Source: RGIG7213 sp045544195 (GTDB lineage Bacteria > Bacillota > Clostridia > Oscillospirales > CAG-272). From it: DNA of 64,000 nucleotides. Position 1 is the stretch's first letter. Each line of letters opens with the position of its first letter. Below are positions 1-9,393 of the stretch, in pieces. The notes beneath the pieces are model-generated. The model saw only the letters and a list, made by a program, of their open reading frames with translations, did no database searches and was not told where the DNA came from. The stretch covers positions 1 through 64,000 of the forward strand of contig JAZPYO010000022.1 of assembly GCA_045544195.1 (NCBI GenBank). The letters are read 5' to 3'. A program made the position numbers and the translations under genes.

Positions 1-429
1 TTTAACGCTTAACTTATCGAGTGCTATATCGTGTTTCTCTTGTTCTTCGATATATTTTCTTATGGTGCTTTCATTGAGTCCTACTGTCGAAACATAGTAC
101 CCTTCCGCCCAAAAGTGTCGGTTCCCGAATTTATATTTTAGGTTTGCATGCTTGTCGAACATCATTAATGCACTTTTTCCTTTTAAATACCCCATAAAAC
201 TTGACACGCTCGTTTTTGGTGGTATACTTAATAGTAGGTGCACATGATCGGGCATCATATGTCCCTCCAGTATTTCTACGTCCTTATATTTGCATAGAGT
301 CCGGATTATCTCTTGCAGATCGGCGCGATACTGATTGTATATGATTTTCCTCCTGTACTTCGGTACGAACACTATGTGGTACTTACAAACCCATTTAGTA
401 TGGGATAAACTATTTGTTCGGTTTGCCAT
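1..429 (-). CDS. tnpA: IS200/IS605-family transposase TnpA, 3' end outside the window
   Basis: Single-strand transposase of the IS200/IS605 (HUH, Y1) type, which nicks and rejoins DNA at subterminal hairpins. The 143 residues seen include the motif PDHVHLLL with the HUH-type histidine pair at about residues 62-64 and a C-terminal YYVSTVG / IRKYIEEQ stretch where the family keeps its catalytic tyrosine region. Family members are usually 140-155 residues, so only a few residues should be missing. The start is the ATG at 429, preceded by an AAAGGAG ribosome binding site. A hairpin typical of the element's left end lies upstream at 510-528. No tnpB is visible on this side. Function is by family resemblance. 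Confidence 0.9.
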   Translation of the reverse strand, partial: MANRTNSLSHTKWVCKYHIVFVPKYRRKIIYNQYRADLQEIIRTLCKYKDVEILEGHMMPDHVHLLLSIPPKTSVSSFMGYLKGKSALMMFDKHANLKYKFGNRHFWAEGYYVSTVGLNESTIRKYIEEQEKHDIALDKLSVK

Positions 430-509
430 TCTTTCTCCTTTCGTGTTGCAATAGACTTGAGAATCTTATTGTACCACATTAGGAGATTTTTTGGTATATC
501 CTTCGTTGC

Positions 510-528
510 CCACCCGCATAGCGGGTGG
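510..528. repeat. Subterminal hairpin, probable IS200/IS605 left end
   Basis: An 8-bp perfect stem (CCACCCGC / GCGGGTGG) with an ATA loop sits about 80 bp upstream of the tnpA start. IS200/IS605 elements carry such short hairpins near each end as TnpA binding sites. The exact element tip was not determined. Confidence 0.65.
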
Positions 529-569
529 TTGTCTGTTTCGCGCTTCGTGCTCAACTGCCTAAAGGCATT

Positions 570-611
570 AAAGCAAAGCATCTCCGCCATCCTGTTGGAT
601 GACGGAGATGC
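570..611 (-). terminator. Rho-independent terminator of the glycosyltransferase gene
   Basis: A 15-bp stem at 578-592 / 597-611 with one G-T pair and a 4-base loop is followed, reading the minus strand, by TTTGCTTT. It lies 20 bp past the stop of the glycosyltransferase and also marks the boundary with the insertion element. Confidence 0.75.
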
Positions 612-630
612 TTATTATGCTCACTTGACA

Positions 631-1581
631 TCATTTCATAGAAGAAAGAAAACGCTTACGTTCTTTTTCGAGAATATGTTCAATGTACGTATAATCAGAC
701 GGATGCTTAAAAACCGCTTTTACCAAACGGCACATTTCAAACCATATGTAAAGCGGCAACTCATACACAGGTCTGACCTTGCAAAACAGCTTACACTTTT
801 TCAAGGTATTTGAAAGCGTTCTCGGAGTTCTTGCTATTGGTTCTCCCATCACATAAGTGCCTCTGACAGAAAAATCTATATCTATATTTTCTTTTTCAAA
901 CAACGGTCCTACATCTTCAACTATCCATTTGCCTCTGTATACGCCCCAGACATCGCCATGCGTACGATGACCGTAATCTAAAAAGGCATCCTCGGAATTT
1001 ATTGCGCAGTAAAACTTATATTGAGGATGATCTATCGTCAAAAGATTATAAATCATTTCCCATTCCCACGGCGAAGCATCAGGACGCCAAAAGCTCTTCA
1101 ATATATCAGTACGCCAGATGGCAGCTTGCATATTCAACATATAATAACTCGCAGGCGGCAGACGCTTGAACCCCGGATACTTATTGACCTCATAGTCAAC
1201 ATAAGTATATAGTCTGTCACAATTGAAATAAGCAATGTTTTCGTCAGCATTCATCCACGATATTATTTGCTTTAGCGTTTCCTCACAAACAGGCTTTCTC
1301 AAGAAAAAATCGTCAAGCAACAGCAAAACATATTCTGTTTTTATATGCTCAAGAGCATTAAGCATACGTTGTCCGTATCTTTTTTCGTTCGGGGAATGAA
1401 CACACTGAATGTCCAGACCGTCCATAGAAAAGCTCTTGCTTTCCGTATTAAGAATAATATCAATGTCAAGTGGAGACCAATATCTTTTCAACAGCGTAAA
1501 AAACGGCATCCATAAATCTTCATATGCATCACAGCTGCAAACTAAAATCGTAAGATCCTTCTTTATACTTTCCTGGTTCAT
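631..1581 (-). CDS. Putative glycosyltransferase, GT-A like
   Basis: 316-residue cytoplasmic protein that resembles short GT-A type glycosyltransferases. It begins with a beta-strand DLTILVCSCDAYEDLW typical of nucleotide-sugar binding folds and has YVLLLLDDFFL at about residues 93-103, an acidic motif where the metal-binding DXD is expected. No membrane segment or signal peptide is seen. The ATG start has GGAG nine bases upstream. The gene has its own TTTACA-17-TATAAT promoter and terminator, so it is a single-gene unit, and it lies next to an IS200/IS605 element. Donor and acceptor sugars cannot be told; a role in surface polysaccharide is a guess. Confidence 0.6.
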   Translation of the reverse strand: MNQESIKKDLTILVCSCDAYEDLWMPFFTLLKRYWSPLDIDIILNTESKSFSMDGLDIQCVHSPNEKRYGQRMLNALEHIKTEYVLLLLDDFFLRKPVCEETLKQIISWMNADENIAYFNCDRLYTYVDYEVNKYPGFKRLPPASYYMLNMQAAIWRTDILKSFWRPDASPWEWEMIYNLLTIDHPQYKFYCAINSEDAFLDYGHRTHGDVWGVYRGKWIVEDVGPLFEKENIDIDFSVRGTYVMGEPIARTPRTLSNTLKKCKLFCKVRPVYELPLYIWFEMCRLVKAVFKHPSDYTYIEHILEKERKRFLSSMK

Positions 1582-1680
1582 ACATTATATCTCCGATCGT
1601 TATTTTATAAAAACTGTACGGTAAGCACACAGTTACGTGCAAAAAAATCTTTTGAAGCACTTTTGTTATTCACCGTTCTG

Positions 1681-1709
1681 ATTATATCATACCTTAACGA
1701 ATTTGTAAA
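1681..1709 (-). promoter_or_regulatory. Sigma-A type promoter for the glycosyltransferase
   Basis: Minus strand: TTTACA (1704-1709), 17-bp spacer, TATAAT (1681-1686). About 100 bp upstream of the ATG at 1581. Confidence 0.7.
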
Positions 1710-1758
1710 TACGTTTTACAAAAAGCATTTTTCTTTATAAAGAAGAAATATCCGACTT

Positions 1759-2697
1759 TCAATAATCCTTGCCGTAGATGTGCAGGTACACGTCATCTAC
1801 GTCCATTCTGTTCGGCATAGATGATGCAGCGCCATACTGTGTAACCGAAATTGATGCTGCCGCGTTTGCAAACTCAAGTGCGTCGGTTACTAACATACCC
1901 TCTGCCAGAGCAACAGCCAAAGCACCGTTAAATGCGTCGCCCGCTCCCGTTGTGTCAACCGCACGGCACTTTATTCCCTTCACTATGTTATATCCGTGGT
2001 CACCCCAATATACTGCCCCTTCAGAGCCGACGGTTATGATAGGATTTCTGTACCCGCTGAAATACATCAGCTTTACGACTGATGTAGCATTTTTAAGATT
2101 ATCCGCAGGGTAACCGAAATAGAATTCCGCCTCATACTGATTTGGTGTTATATATGTAGCCGCCTTCAGTATATCAACAGGTATTTCCTTTGCCGGAGCA
2201 GGATCAAATACAGTCGGTATACCGTATTTCTTTGCCAGCTCCAAGGCAGCGTACAGAGCATCTGTTGAAGTCTCATTCTGCATAAGCAGAATATCGCTTT
2301 TTGATATTACCCTTTCCGCCTTATATACATCTTCTCCGGATAAAAGCAAATTAGCACCAGGGTCAAGCGCAATTTTATTTTCACCTGTTTTGTTATTAAC
2401 CGTTATATTTGCAATTCCCGTATGAGACATCTCGGTTTTTGATATATACTGTGTACTCATTCCCTCTTTTCTGTAAAAGTCAAGTGCCATATCTGCAAAA
2501 ATATCCATACCGAGCTTTGCTATCAGAAATACTTCCGCTCCGAGCCTGTGGGCTGCAACTGCCTGATTTGAGCCCTTTCCGCCCAACGATACCCTTGAAT
2601 GCGTAGCGAATACCGCCTCTGCCGCCCTTGGAAATTCATCAACATACATCGTCACATCAGCCATATAACTGCCGATGACCGTTATTTTTCCGCCCAC
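1759..2697 (-). CDS. PfkB/ribokinase-family sugar kinase
   Basis: Carbohydrate kinase of the PfkB family, most like ribokinase, which phosphorylates ribose with ATP. The GGKGSNQA motif near residue 40 (sugar binding) and the C-terminal DTTGAGDAF anion-hole motif with its catalytic aspartate are both intact. A GTG at 2697 is preferred over the GTG at 2706: only the former has an AGAGG ribosome binding site at good distance, giving about 312 residues, normal for the family. It is transcribed divergently from the ABC exporter. No rbsD or ribose transporter is adjacent, so the substrate could be another pentose or nucleoside; I leave the symbol blank. Confidence 0.8.
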   Translation of the reverse strand: MGGKITVIGSYMADVTMYVDEFPRAAEAVFATHSRVSLGGKGSNQAVAAHRLGAEVFLIAKLGMDIFADMALDFYRKEGMSTQYISKTEMSHTGIANITVNNKTGENKIALDPGANLLLSGEDVYKAERVISKSDILLMQNETSTDALYAALELAKKYGIPTVFDPAPAKEIPVDILKAATYITPNQYEAEFYFGYPADNLKNATSVVKLMYFSGYRNPIITVGSEGAVYWGDHGYNIVKGIKCRAVDTTGAGDAFNGALAVALAEGMLVTDALEFANAAASISVTQYGAASSMPNRMDVDDVYLHIYGKDY

Positions 2698-2807
2698 TTC
2701 ATTCACCTCTTCAACAGAAATTCACATCAGTTAATTATAATATATCTGCATTTTGCTTTTTTTCATTAAGTTTTAAAAGTTTTTAAATATTTATTGACAT
2801 TTCATAA

Positions 2808-2836
2808 TTGATATGTATTGCTGATTATGTTAGAAT
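2808..2836 (+). promoter_or_regulatory. Promoter of the ABC exporter operon
   Basis: TTGATA (2808-2813), 17-bp spacer, TAGAAT (2831-2836), 33 bp before the ATG at 2869, in an AT-rich divergent intergenic region. Confidence 0.6.
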
Positions 2837-2868
2837 TGTTTTGTTTTAAATAGTAAAGGATTATTATA

Positions 2869-4593
2869 ATGAAGCTCATAGGAAGATTTTTAAAATATTA
2901 CAGACCGCACAGAAAGCTCTTTATACTCGATATGGTATGCTCGTTTATGATAGCTGTTGCAGATCTGTTTTTCCCGATGATAACGAAGAACATCATCAAT
3001 GATTACGTTCCAAATCAAAAGCTGCGTCTGCTTATCGTTTGGTCCGTTGCACTTTTGTGCATATATGCACTGAAGTGCCTGTTCAATTATTTCGTTTCTT
3101 ACTACGGCCATATTGTCGGCGTACGCATTCAGGCAGATATGCGAAAGGATCTGTTCAGACACCTTGAAAAGCTCCCGTTTTCATATTTCGACGAAAACAA
3201 GTCCGGTGTCATTATGTCAAGAATAGTCAATGATCTTTTTGAAGTTGCTGAGCTTGCTCACCACGGCCCTGAAAACCTGTTTTTAGCCTTGATAATGTTC
3301 ATAGGCTCATTTATTATCCTTGCAGGTATTTGTCTGCCGCTTACCTTAATAATATTTCTCGCCGTGCCTCTTATCATATTTTTTGCATTCAAAATGCGTA
3401 ACAGAATGAACAACGCATTCAAAAAAAGCCGCGAGCAGATAGCAGAGGTGAACGCAGATATTGAAACCGCCATCGCAGGTGTTCGCATTACAAGAGCATA
3501 TACCGCCGAGGACGCGGAAATTGAAAAATTCGACAAAGAAAACGAAAAGTTCAAGAATTGCAGGAGCGAGGCTTATAAGGCTATGAGCACGTTCCATTCC
3601 GGAATGACCTTTTTTTCCGATGTTCTTTATCTGACTGTTATATTCGCCGGCGGATTGTTCTTCTATAACGGCATTATCGACATTGGCGAGTTTACGGCAT
3701 TCTTCCTTTACATAACGATGTTTCTTGACCCAATAAAGCGTTTTGTTTCACTTTTTGAGCAGCTTCAGGAGGGTATGACGGGACTTTCACGCTTTGCTGA
3801 AATAATGGATACTCCGACAGAGCAGGATCATGCAGAAGCATTAACGCTTGAAGACCCTCAAGGACAGATCTGCTTTAATAATGTTACTTTTTCATACGGT
3901 GACAATGGGCGAGATGTAATACACGGTCTTGATCTTACGATAGAAAAAGGAAAGACCGTTGCACTTGTCGGTCCATCGGGCGGCGGAAAATCCACGGTCT
4001 GCAATCTTATACCGAGATTTTATGAAATACAGGACGGTGAAATTACGCTCGACGGCATTGACATACGCTCATTAAGCCGCAAGAGTCTGCGTTCAGCCAT
4101 CGGAATAGTATCGCAGGACGTATTTCTGTTCAACGGCACTATACGTGAAAACATCGCATACGGAAGCATTGACACAGATGAAGAGGATATCGTGCGCGCA
4201 GCGAAATGTGCCAACATACACGATTATATAATGACTCTTCCGAACGGATACGAAACAAATGTCGGAGAAAGAGGCATAAAGCTTTCAGGCGGACAAAAGC
4301 AGCGTATCTCAATTGCCCGTGTATTTTTAAGAAATCCGCCTATTCTTATTCTCGATGAAGCTACGAGCGCCCTTGATAACGAAACAGAAATGCTTGTTCA
4401 AAGTGCTTTGGATGAATTGACTTGCGGCAGAACGGTTCTCGTTGTTGCCCACAGGCTTTCCACAGTCAAAAATGCAGACGAAATCATCGTTCTTGACAAG
4501 GACGGAATTTCCGAAACGGGTACTCACGAGGAGCTTATGAAAAACGAAAACGGCATTTATAAAAAACTTTATTCTTATCAATTCAGACAGTAA
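2869..4593 (+). CDS. ABC exporter, fused permease-ATPase (MsbA/MdlB type)
   Basis: 574-residue half-transporter expected to act as a dimer in the membrane. An N-terminal six-helix transmembrane domain (about 1-315) is followed by an ATPase domain with Walker A GPSGGGKST (about 369), the signature LSGGQ (about 473), Walker B ILILDEATSALD and the H-loop VVAHRLS. All catalytic motifs are intact. The ATG has AAAGGA eight bases upstream. The gene is followed after 19 bp by an ABC-F gene and then a GH127 gene, so co-transcription is likely. The substrate is unknown; neighbours do not include a second half-transporter, so a homodimer is expected. Confidence 0.85.
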   Translation: MKLIGRFLKYYRPHRKLFILDMVCSFMIAVADLFFPMITKNIINDYVPNQKLRLLIVWSVALLCIYALKCLFNYFVSYYGHIVGVRIQADMRKDLFRHLEKLPFSYFDENKSGVIMSRIVNDLFEVAELAHHGPENLFLALIMFIGSFIILAGICLPLTLIIFLAVPLIIFFAFKMRNRMNNAFKKSREQIAEVNADIETAIAGVRITRAYTAEDAEIEKFDKENEKFKNCRSEAYKAMSTFHSGMTFFSDVLYLTVIFAGGLFFYNGIIDIGEFTAFFLYITMFLDPIKRFVSLFEQLQEGMTGLSRFAEIMDTPTEQDHAEALTLEDPQGQICFNNVTFSYGDNGRDVIHGLDLTIEKGKTVALVGPSGGGKSTVCNLIPRFYEIQDGEITLDGIDIRSLSRKSLRSAIGIVSQDVFLFNGTIRENIAYGSIDTDEEDIVRAAKCANIHDYIMTLPNGYETNVGERGIKLSGGQKQRISIARVFLRNPPILILDEATSALDNETEMLVQSALDELTCGRTVLVVAHRLSTVKNADEIIVLDKDGISETGTHEELMKNENGIYKKLYSYQFRQ

Positions 4594-4612
4594 ACAATAA
4601 GGATGTTTAAAG

Positions 4613-6514
4613 ATGATCTCAGTCAGCTGTGATAATATACATCTGTCATTCGGTGTTGAAAAAATACTTGACGGTGTCAGCTTTGCCCTGAACGAAGGCG
4701 ACAGACTTGGTATTGTCGGTGTGAACGGAGCAGGAAAATCCTCTCTGTTAAAGATAATTATGGGCGAATACGACTCAACTGAGGGCAGTGTATACATATC
4801 TAAAGAAAAAACAATAGGAATGCTTTCGCAAAATGCCGTACTAAGCTCAGAGCGTACGGTATACGAGGAGATGCTCGATGCGTACAGCGATATAATAAAA
4901 ATCGAAAACGAGATTTCCGCTTTGCAGTCAAGAATAGAAAACGGCGATGAAAGCGTTATTTCGGCGTTTACATCTCTTAATGACAGATTTGCCGGCATGG
5001 GCGGGTATGAGTACAAAAGCCGCGCTGCATCATTTCTGACAAAGCTCGGATTTACAAATGATGACATTAAAAAGCCCGTAAACACCTTATCCGGCGGTCA
5101 GAAGACGCGTCTTGCCCTTGGCAAGCTGATACTTAATCCGCCTGATATACTGCTTCTTGATGAGCCTACGAACCATCTTGACACGCAGACGCTTTTCTGG
5201 CTTGAGGAAATATTAGCTCCCCTTTCTTCCACAGTAATAACCGTATCACACGACAGATATTTTCTTGACAAGGTATGTACTAAGATACTTGATATAGAAT
5301 ACGGCAAGGGTAAGATATACAAGGGTAATTATACGTCATTTGCAGATGCTAAGGAAAAGGATAAGGAAATTCAACGCAGGCACTACGAAAACCAGCAAAG
5401 GCAGATCGCCCATATGGAAGCATTCATTGAGCAGCAAAAGCGTTGGAACAGAGAAAAGAACATCATCGCCGCTGAAAGCCGACAGAAAGCTATTGACAGA
5501 ATGGTAAAGCTGGATGCGCCTGATAAAGCGCCCGATGCCATCAGAATGACATTTGATTCGGGAAGTGAATCAGGTCAGGACGTTTTGACAGTTAAGAAGC
5601 TCTCAAAGTCTTACGGTGAAAAAAGACTGTTCAGCGATGCTTCATTTCTCATCAAAAAAGGGGATTTTGCCTTTATAACCGGTAAAAACGGATGCGGAAA
5701 AAGTACGCTTCTGAAAATACTGAACGGCAGAAGCTATCCTGACAGCGGCACTTACGAATTCGGTTACAATGTAAGGATAGGATATTACGATCAGGAAAAT
5801 CAGCAGCTTCACGATGACAAAACGGTAATCGATGAGCTGTGGGACGAATTCCCCGATGCAAGCCAGACGAAGATACGCTCCTTGTTAGCTTTATTTCTTT
5901 TCAAGGGCGATGATATAAAAAAGCAGGTATGCAATCTTTCGGGCGGTGAAAAGGCTCGCTTGACAATGGCAAAGCTGATGATGCGGAAAAACAATGTCCT
6001 GCTTCTCGACGAGCCGACGAACCACCTTGACATTCCGACAAGAGAGGTGCTGGAGCAGGCGCTTATCGGCTTTGGCGGTACTGTTATAGCAGTATCGCAC
6101 GACAGATATTTCATAAGCAAATTAGCAAGCAGAATACTTGATATTGAAAAGTATCCCCTTCTTGACCACAAGGGCTCGTACGATTCTTACATATCATATC
6201 TTTCACGCTTTTCAAGCGATAATATTTCTGCTGCCGAAAGATCGACGTCTATGACGGACAGCAAGGCACAATACTTTGAAAACAAAAAAAATCAAGCTGA
6301 AAAAAGACGGCTTGAAAGCCTGATAAAAAAGACCCGTGCTTTAGCTGAAAAGCTTGAAACAGAGCTTGAAGAGCTTGAAGAGCAGATTTCTGAATGCGGA
6401 AGCGACTATTTAAGGCTTATGGAATTGGACAGAAAAAAAACAGAAACCGAAGAACAGCTTTTTTCAGCGTATGAAACAGTTGAAGAAGCAGAAATAAAAT
6501 TATCAGAATTTTAA
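4613..6514 (+). CDS. ABC-F family ATPase (Uup/YdiF-like)
   Basis: 633-residue soluble protein with two ABC ATPase domains and no membrane segments: Walker A GVNGAGKSS (about 38) and GKNGCGKST (about 357), signatures LSGGQ (about 159) and LSGGE (about 442), and two copies of the ABC-F hallmark LLLDEPTNHLD. An inter-domain linker rich in charged residues (about 235-300) and a C-terminal coiled coil (about 545-630) match Uup/YdiF-type ribosome-associated factors. Members act on the ribosomal E site in stalled translation or antibiotic protection; which one applies here cannot be told. ABC-F proteins do not pair with transporters, so its link with the upstream exporter is probably only transcriptional. 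Confidence 0.88.
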   Translation: MISVSCDNIHLSFGVEKILDGVSFALNEGDRLGIVGVNGAGKSSLLKIIMGEYDSTEGSVYISKEKTIGMLSQNAVLSSERTVYEEMLDAYSDIIKIENEISALQSRIENGDESVISAFTSLNDRFAGMGGYEYKSRAASFLTKLGFTNDDIKKPVNTLSGGQKTRLALGKLILNPPDILLLDEPTNHLDTQTLFWLEEILAPLSSTVITVSHDRYFLDKVCTKILDIEYGKGKIYKGNYTSFADAKEKDKEIQRRHYENQQRQIAHMEAFIEQQKRWNREKNIIAAESRQKAIDRMVKLDAPDKAPDAIRMTFDSGSESGQDVLTVKKLSKSYGEKRLFSDASFLIKKGDFAFITGKNGCGKSTLLKILNGRSYPDSGTYEFGYNVRIGYYDQENQQLHDDKTVIDELWDEFPDASQTKIRSLLALFLFKGDDIKKQVCNLSGGEKARLTMAKLMMRKNNVLLLDEPTNHLDIPTREVLEQALIGFGGTVIAVSHDRYFISKLASRILDIEKYPLLDHKGSYDSYISYLSRFSSDNISAAERSTSMTDSKAQYFENKKNQAEKRRLESLIKKTRALAEKLETELEELEEQISECGSDYLRLMELDRKKTETEEQLFSAYETVEEAEIKLSEF

Positions 6515-6532
6515 TAAAGGCAGGTGCGGTTA

Positions 6533-8371
6533 ATGAAGAATATTTCATTCAAAAACATTAAATTAGGCGACGGGTTCTGGCTTGATCGCTATAATCTGAA
6601 CAAAAACTCCAGCATAAAAAGCGTTTATGAGCGTTTTGAAGAAACGGGCAGATTTGATACCCTTCGCTTCAACTATACAGAAGGCAAGATAAAGCCCGGG
6701 GTTGCGCAGGATTCCGATGTTGCAAAATGGATAGAGGCTGTATCATATCTTTATGCAAGCGATCCTGATTGCTGCGCTGAGGAAATAAAGATAATCGACG
6801 AGCTCGTTGAAAGCATGGAGAAAAATCAAATGGCCGACGGATATCTTAATCCGTACTTTATGCAGCTCGATCCCGAAAACAGATTTGTACGCCGTCCGGC
6901 TCACGAGCTTTACAGCGCAGGACACCTTATAGAAGCGGCTATTGCTTATCACAATGCAACAGGTAAGGATAGATTTTTGAACGTAATGCTCAGATTTGCT
7001 GACTGCATTGAAAAGGCATTTATCACAGAAAAGACTGCAAAATTTCAGACACCGGGCCACGAGGAGATCGAGCTTGCTCTTGTAAAGCTGTATGATCACA
7101 CAGGAAACAAAAAGTATCTTGATATGGCAATGCATTTCATTGATATAAGAGGCACAACAGACGAGCCATCCATTGATGCAAACGTTGTAAACCTTAAGTA
7201 TGACCAGCACCATATGCCTGTTCGTGAAATGACAGAGGCAGAGGGTCATGCAGTAAGAGCGGCATATCTTTACATCGGTATGAGCGAAGCGGCACAAAGA
7301 ACGGGCGATGTTGAGCTTCAGAATGCCTGTGACAGAATATTCGATAACATAACCAAAAAGCGTATGTATATTACGGGCGGTATCGGCTCAAGCGGTATGG
7401 GCGAGGCGTTCACGGTAACGTATGACCTGCCTAACCTTAAAGCATATACGGAAAGCTGTGCGGCAATTGCGCTTTTACTGTTCTGTCTTTCATTGCAGAA
7501 CAATCGTCTTGATGCAAGATACGGCGCTGTCATAGAGCGTATTATGTATAACAATCTTCTGTCATCAACATCTGCCGACGGCACTGCATTCTTCTATGAA
7601 AACCCCTTGGAAATACATATGCACTCACTCGAAAAAGAGACATGCATGGCAGACCACAAGCGTTCAAAGCTCCCTATACGTACAAGACAGAAGATCTTCC
7701 AGACATCCTGCTGTCCTCCCAACATAAACAGAATTTTCGCAAGAATAGGCGATGTGTTCTTCTCAGAGCAGGACGATACACTTATAATAAATCAGTATGC
7801 AGCCCTCGCGTTAAGCAATGATATGATCTCGCTTGAACAAAAAACGGTATATCCGCTCAATGGCAAGATAACGTTGAAGGCAACGGACAACAAGTACAAA
7901 AGGGCATTTCTGCGTATTCCTGAATGGTGCGATGATTTTGAGATAAATGCACATGTTCCGTACAAATCGGAAAACGGCTATATAGTTCTTGACGGTTTGA
8001 CAGACGAATTTGAAATAACTGTTGATTTCAAGATGAGTGCATACTTTGTAGAAGCACATCCCAACGTAAGATATGATTGCGGAAAAGCGGCACTTTGCTA
8101 CGGCCCCGTCGTTTACTGCATTGAAAGATGCTTCAACGATTACGAATTAAACGCATTGACCGTCAACAGCGAATGTGAGATAACTGTTGTGGATAACGGA
8201 AAGAACAAGCTGCCCGACCTTACTCTTACGGCAGGATTGAAAGAGGAATTTGACGGACTTTACAGAAAAAAGTCATCAAACGAAAAGCAGGTTCCGCTCG
8301 TTTTCAAGCCTTATTATACGTTTGCAAACAACGGCGAATGCGATATGATGGTCTGGATAAACTGCAGATAA
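6533..8371 (+). CDS. GH127-family glycosidase (probable beta-L-arabinofuranosidase)
   Basis: Retaining glycoside hydrolase of family GH127 (DUF1680), characterised members of which release beta-L-arabinofuranose from plant arabinooligosaccharides. The zinc/cysteine active site can be read: Glu307 and Cys309 in ESC, and the adjacent Cys393-Cys394 in SCCPPN, matching the order Glu, Cys, nucleophile Cys, Cys known for the Bifidobacterium enzyme HypBA1. There is no signal peptide, so it acts in the cytoplasm on imported sugars. I chose the ATG at 6533 (AGGTG six bases before) over an in-frame GTG at 6524. About 612 residues, normal length. Last gene of the operon, ending at a strong terminator. 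Confidence 0.88.
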   Translation: MKNISFKNIKLGDGFWLDRYNLNKNSSIKSVYERFEETGRFDTLRFNYTEGKIKPGVAQDSDVAKWIEAVSYLYASDPDCCAEEIKIIDELVESMEKNQMADGYLNPYFMQLDPENRFVRRPAHELYSAGHLIEAAIAYHNATGKDRFLNVMLRFADCIEKAFITEKTAKFQTPGHEEIELALVKLYDHTGNKKYLDMAMHFIDIRGTTDEPSIDANVVNLKYDQHHMPVREMTEAEGHAVRAAYLYIGMSEAAQRTGDVELQNACDRIFDNITKKRMYITGGIGSSGMGEAFTVTYDLPNLKAYTESCAAIALLLFCLSLQNNRLDARYGAVIERIMYNNLLSSTSADGTAFFYENPLEIHMHSLEKETCMADHKRSKLPIRTRQKIFQTSCCPPNINRIFARIGDVFFSEQDDTLIINQYAALALSNDMISLEQKTVYPLNGKITLKATDNKYKRAFLRIPEWCDDFEINAHVPYKSENGYIVLDGLTDEFEITVDFKMSAYFVEAHPNVRYDCGKAALCYGPVVYCIERCFNDYELNALTVNSECEITVVDNGKNKLPDLTLTAGLKEEFDGLYRKKSSNEKQVPLVFKPYYTFANNGECDMMVWINCR

Positions 8372-8378
8372 ACAAAAA

Positions 8379-8405
8379 ATTGGTAACGCAATATGCGTTA
8401 CCAAT
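8379..8405. terminator. Bidirectional terminator between GH127 and stomatin genes
   Basis: Perfect 12-bp stem (8379-8390 / 8394-8405) with a 3-base loop, flanked by A-run on the left and T-run on the right, sits between converging genes and can serve both. Confidence 0.9.
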
Positions 8406-8417
8406 TTTTATTTTGCT

Positions 8418-9377
8418 TTATTCAGCCTTTGCAGACGGTGCGTCTGCTTTGCCGTCTGTCACTACCTCTTTGATGCTTGCGGCAATGCCTGCAATTCCCT
8501 GCAGATCGCTCGGTATAATGAGCTTTGTTGCCTTACCGTCTGCGATCTTGCCCATTGCCTCGAGCTTTTTGATCGTGAGGTATCCTTCCTCGGGCGATGC
8601 TTCATTTATCATCTTGATCGCATCTGCCATTGCCTTCTGTATTGCAAGAATAGCGGCTGCTTCACCCTCTGATTCTCTGATCTTCTGCTCCTTGACTGCT
8701 TCAGCCTTGAGTATCTGAGCTTGCTTTTCACCCTCTGCTGCGAGTATCTGGCTTTCCTTAAGACCCTCTGCAACGAGTATCTTACTTGCCTTTTCGCCCT
8801 CTGCGCGAAGGATAGCTTCACGTCTTTGACGCTCTGCCTTCATCTGCTTTTCCATCGCATCCTGAATTTCGGACGGAGGAATGATATTTTTAAGCTCTAC
8901 ACGGTTTACCTTTATACCCCAGGGGTCTGTTGCTTCGTCAAGAATAACTCTGATCTGTGAGTTGATCGTATCACGCGAGGTCAGCGTATGGTCAAGCTCC
9001 ATATCACCTATAATATTACGGAGTGTCGTAGCCGTAAGATTTTCAATTGCCGCCAGAGGATTTTCAACACCGTATGCATAGAGCTTCGGGTCAGTTATCT
9101 GAAAGAATACGACAGTGTCTATCTGCATTGTGACGTTATCCTTCGTAATAACGGGCTGGGGCGGAAAATCGACGACCTGCTCCTTAAGCGATACAACCTT
9201 TTGTATCTTATCAAAAAACGGTATCTTTACGTGCAAGCCTGTATCCCACGTGGTGTGATATGCGCCAAGACGTTCTATAACGAATGCCTTTGATTGAGGT
9301 ACTATTTTTGTATTCGATATTATTATAACGATAAAAAACAGTACAATTGCGATAATGATCGGAAAAATTGCTTCCAT
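8418..9377 (-). CDS. SPFH/Band 7 membrane protein (stomatin/QmcA-like)
   Basis: 319-residue membrane scaffold protein. One N-terminal transmembrane helix (about 3-22) is followed by the SPFH/Band 7 domain (about 25-180) and a long charged coiled coil (about 180-250) made of AEGEK-type repeats of roughly 11 residues. Family members form large ring oligomers that organise membrane microdomains and often work with NfeD proteins. Here the NfeD-like gene lies immediately upstream with a 16-bp gap, the classic stomatin/NfeD operon. The promoter is upstream of the nfeD-like gene. Confidence 0.92.
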   Translation of the reverse strand: MEAIFPIIIAIVLFFIVIIISNTKIVPQSKAFVIERLGAYHTTWDTGLHVKIPFFDKIQKVVSLKEQVVDFPPQPVITKDNVTMQIDTVVFFQITDPKLYAYGVENPLAAIENLTATTLRNIIGDMELDHTLTSRDTINSQIRVILDEATDPWGIKVNRVELKNIIPPSEIQDAMEKQMKAERQRREAILRAEGEKASKILVAEGLKESQILAAEGEKQAQILKAEAVKEQKIRESEGEAAAILAIQKAMADAIKMINEASPEEGYLTIKKLEAMGKIADGKATKLIIPSDLQGIAGIAASIKEVVTDGKADAPSAKAE

Positions 9378-9393
9378 AGTTGTTAGTCCTTTC

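Noticed and set aside
372..590. Open frame antisense to the IS end as a second transposase gene
   Set aside because: It overlaps the end hairpin and tnpA start in another frame and has no transposase motif.
6524..6532. GTG start for the GH127 enzyme
   Set aside because: The ATG at 6533 has a better ribosome binding site and starts at the conserved family N-terminus.
8600..8830. Internal DNA repetition in the stomatin gene as a repeat array
   Set aside because: It codes for the normal 11-residue coiled-coil repeats of SPFH proteins.
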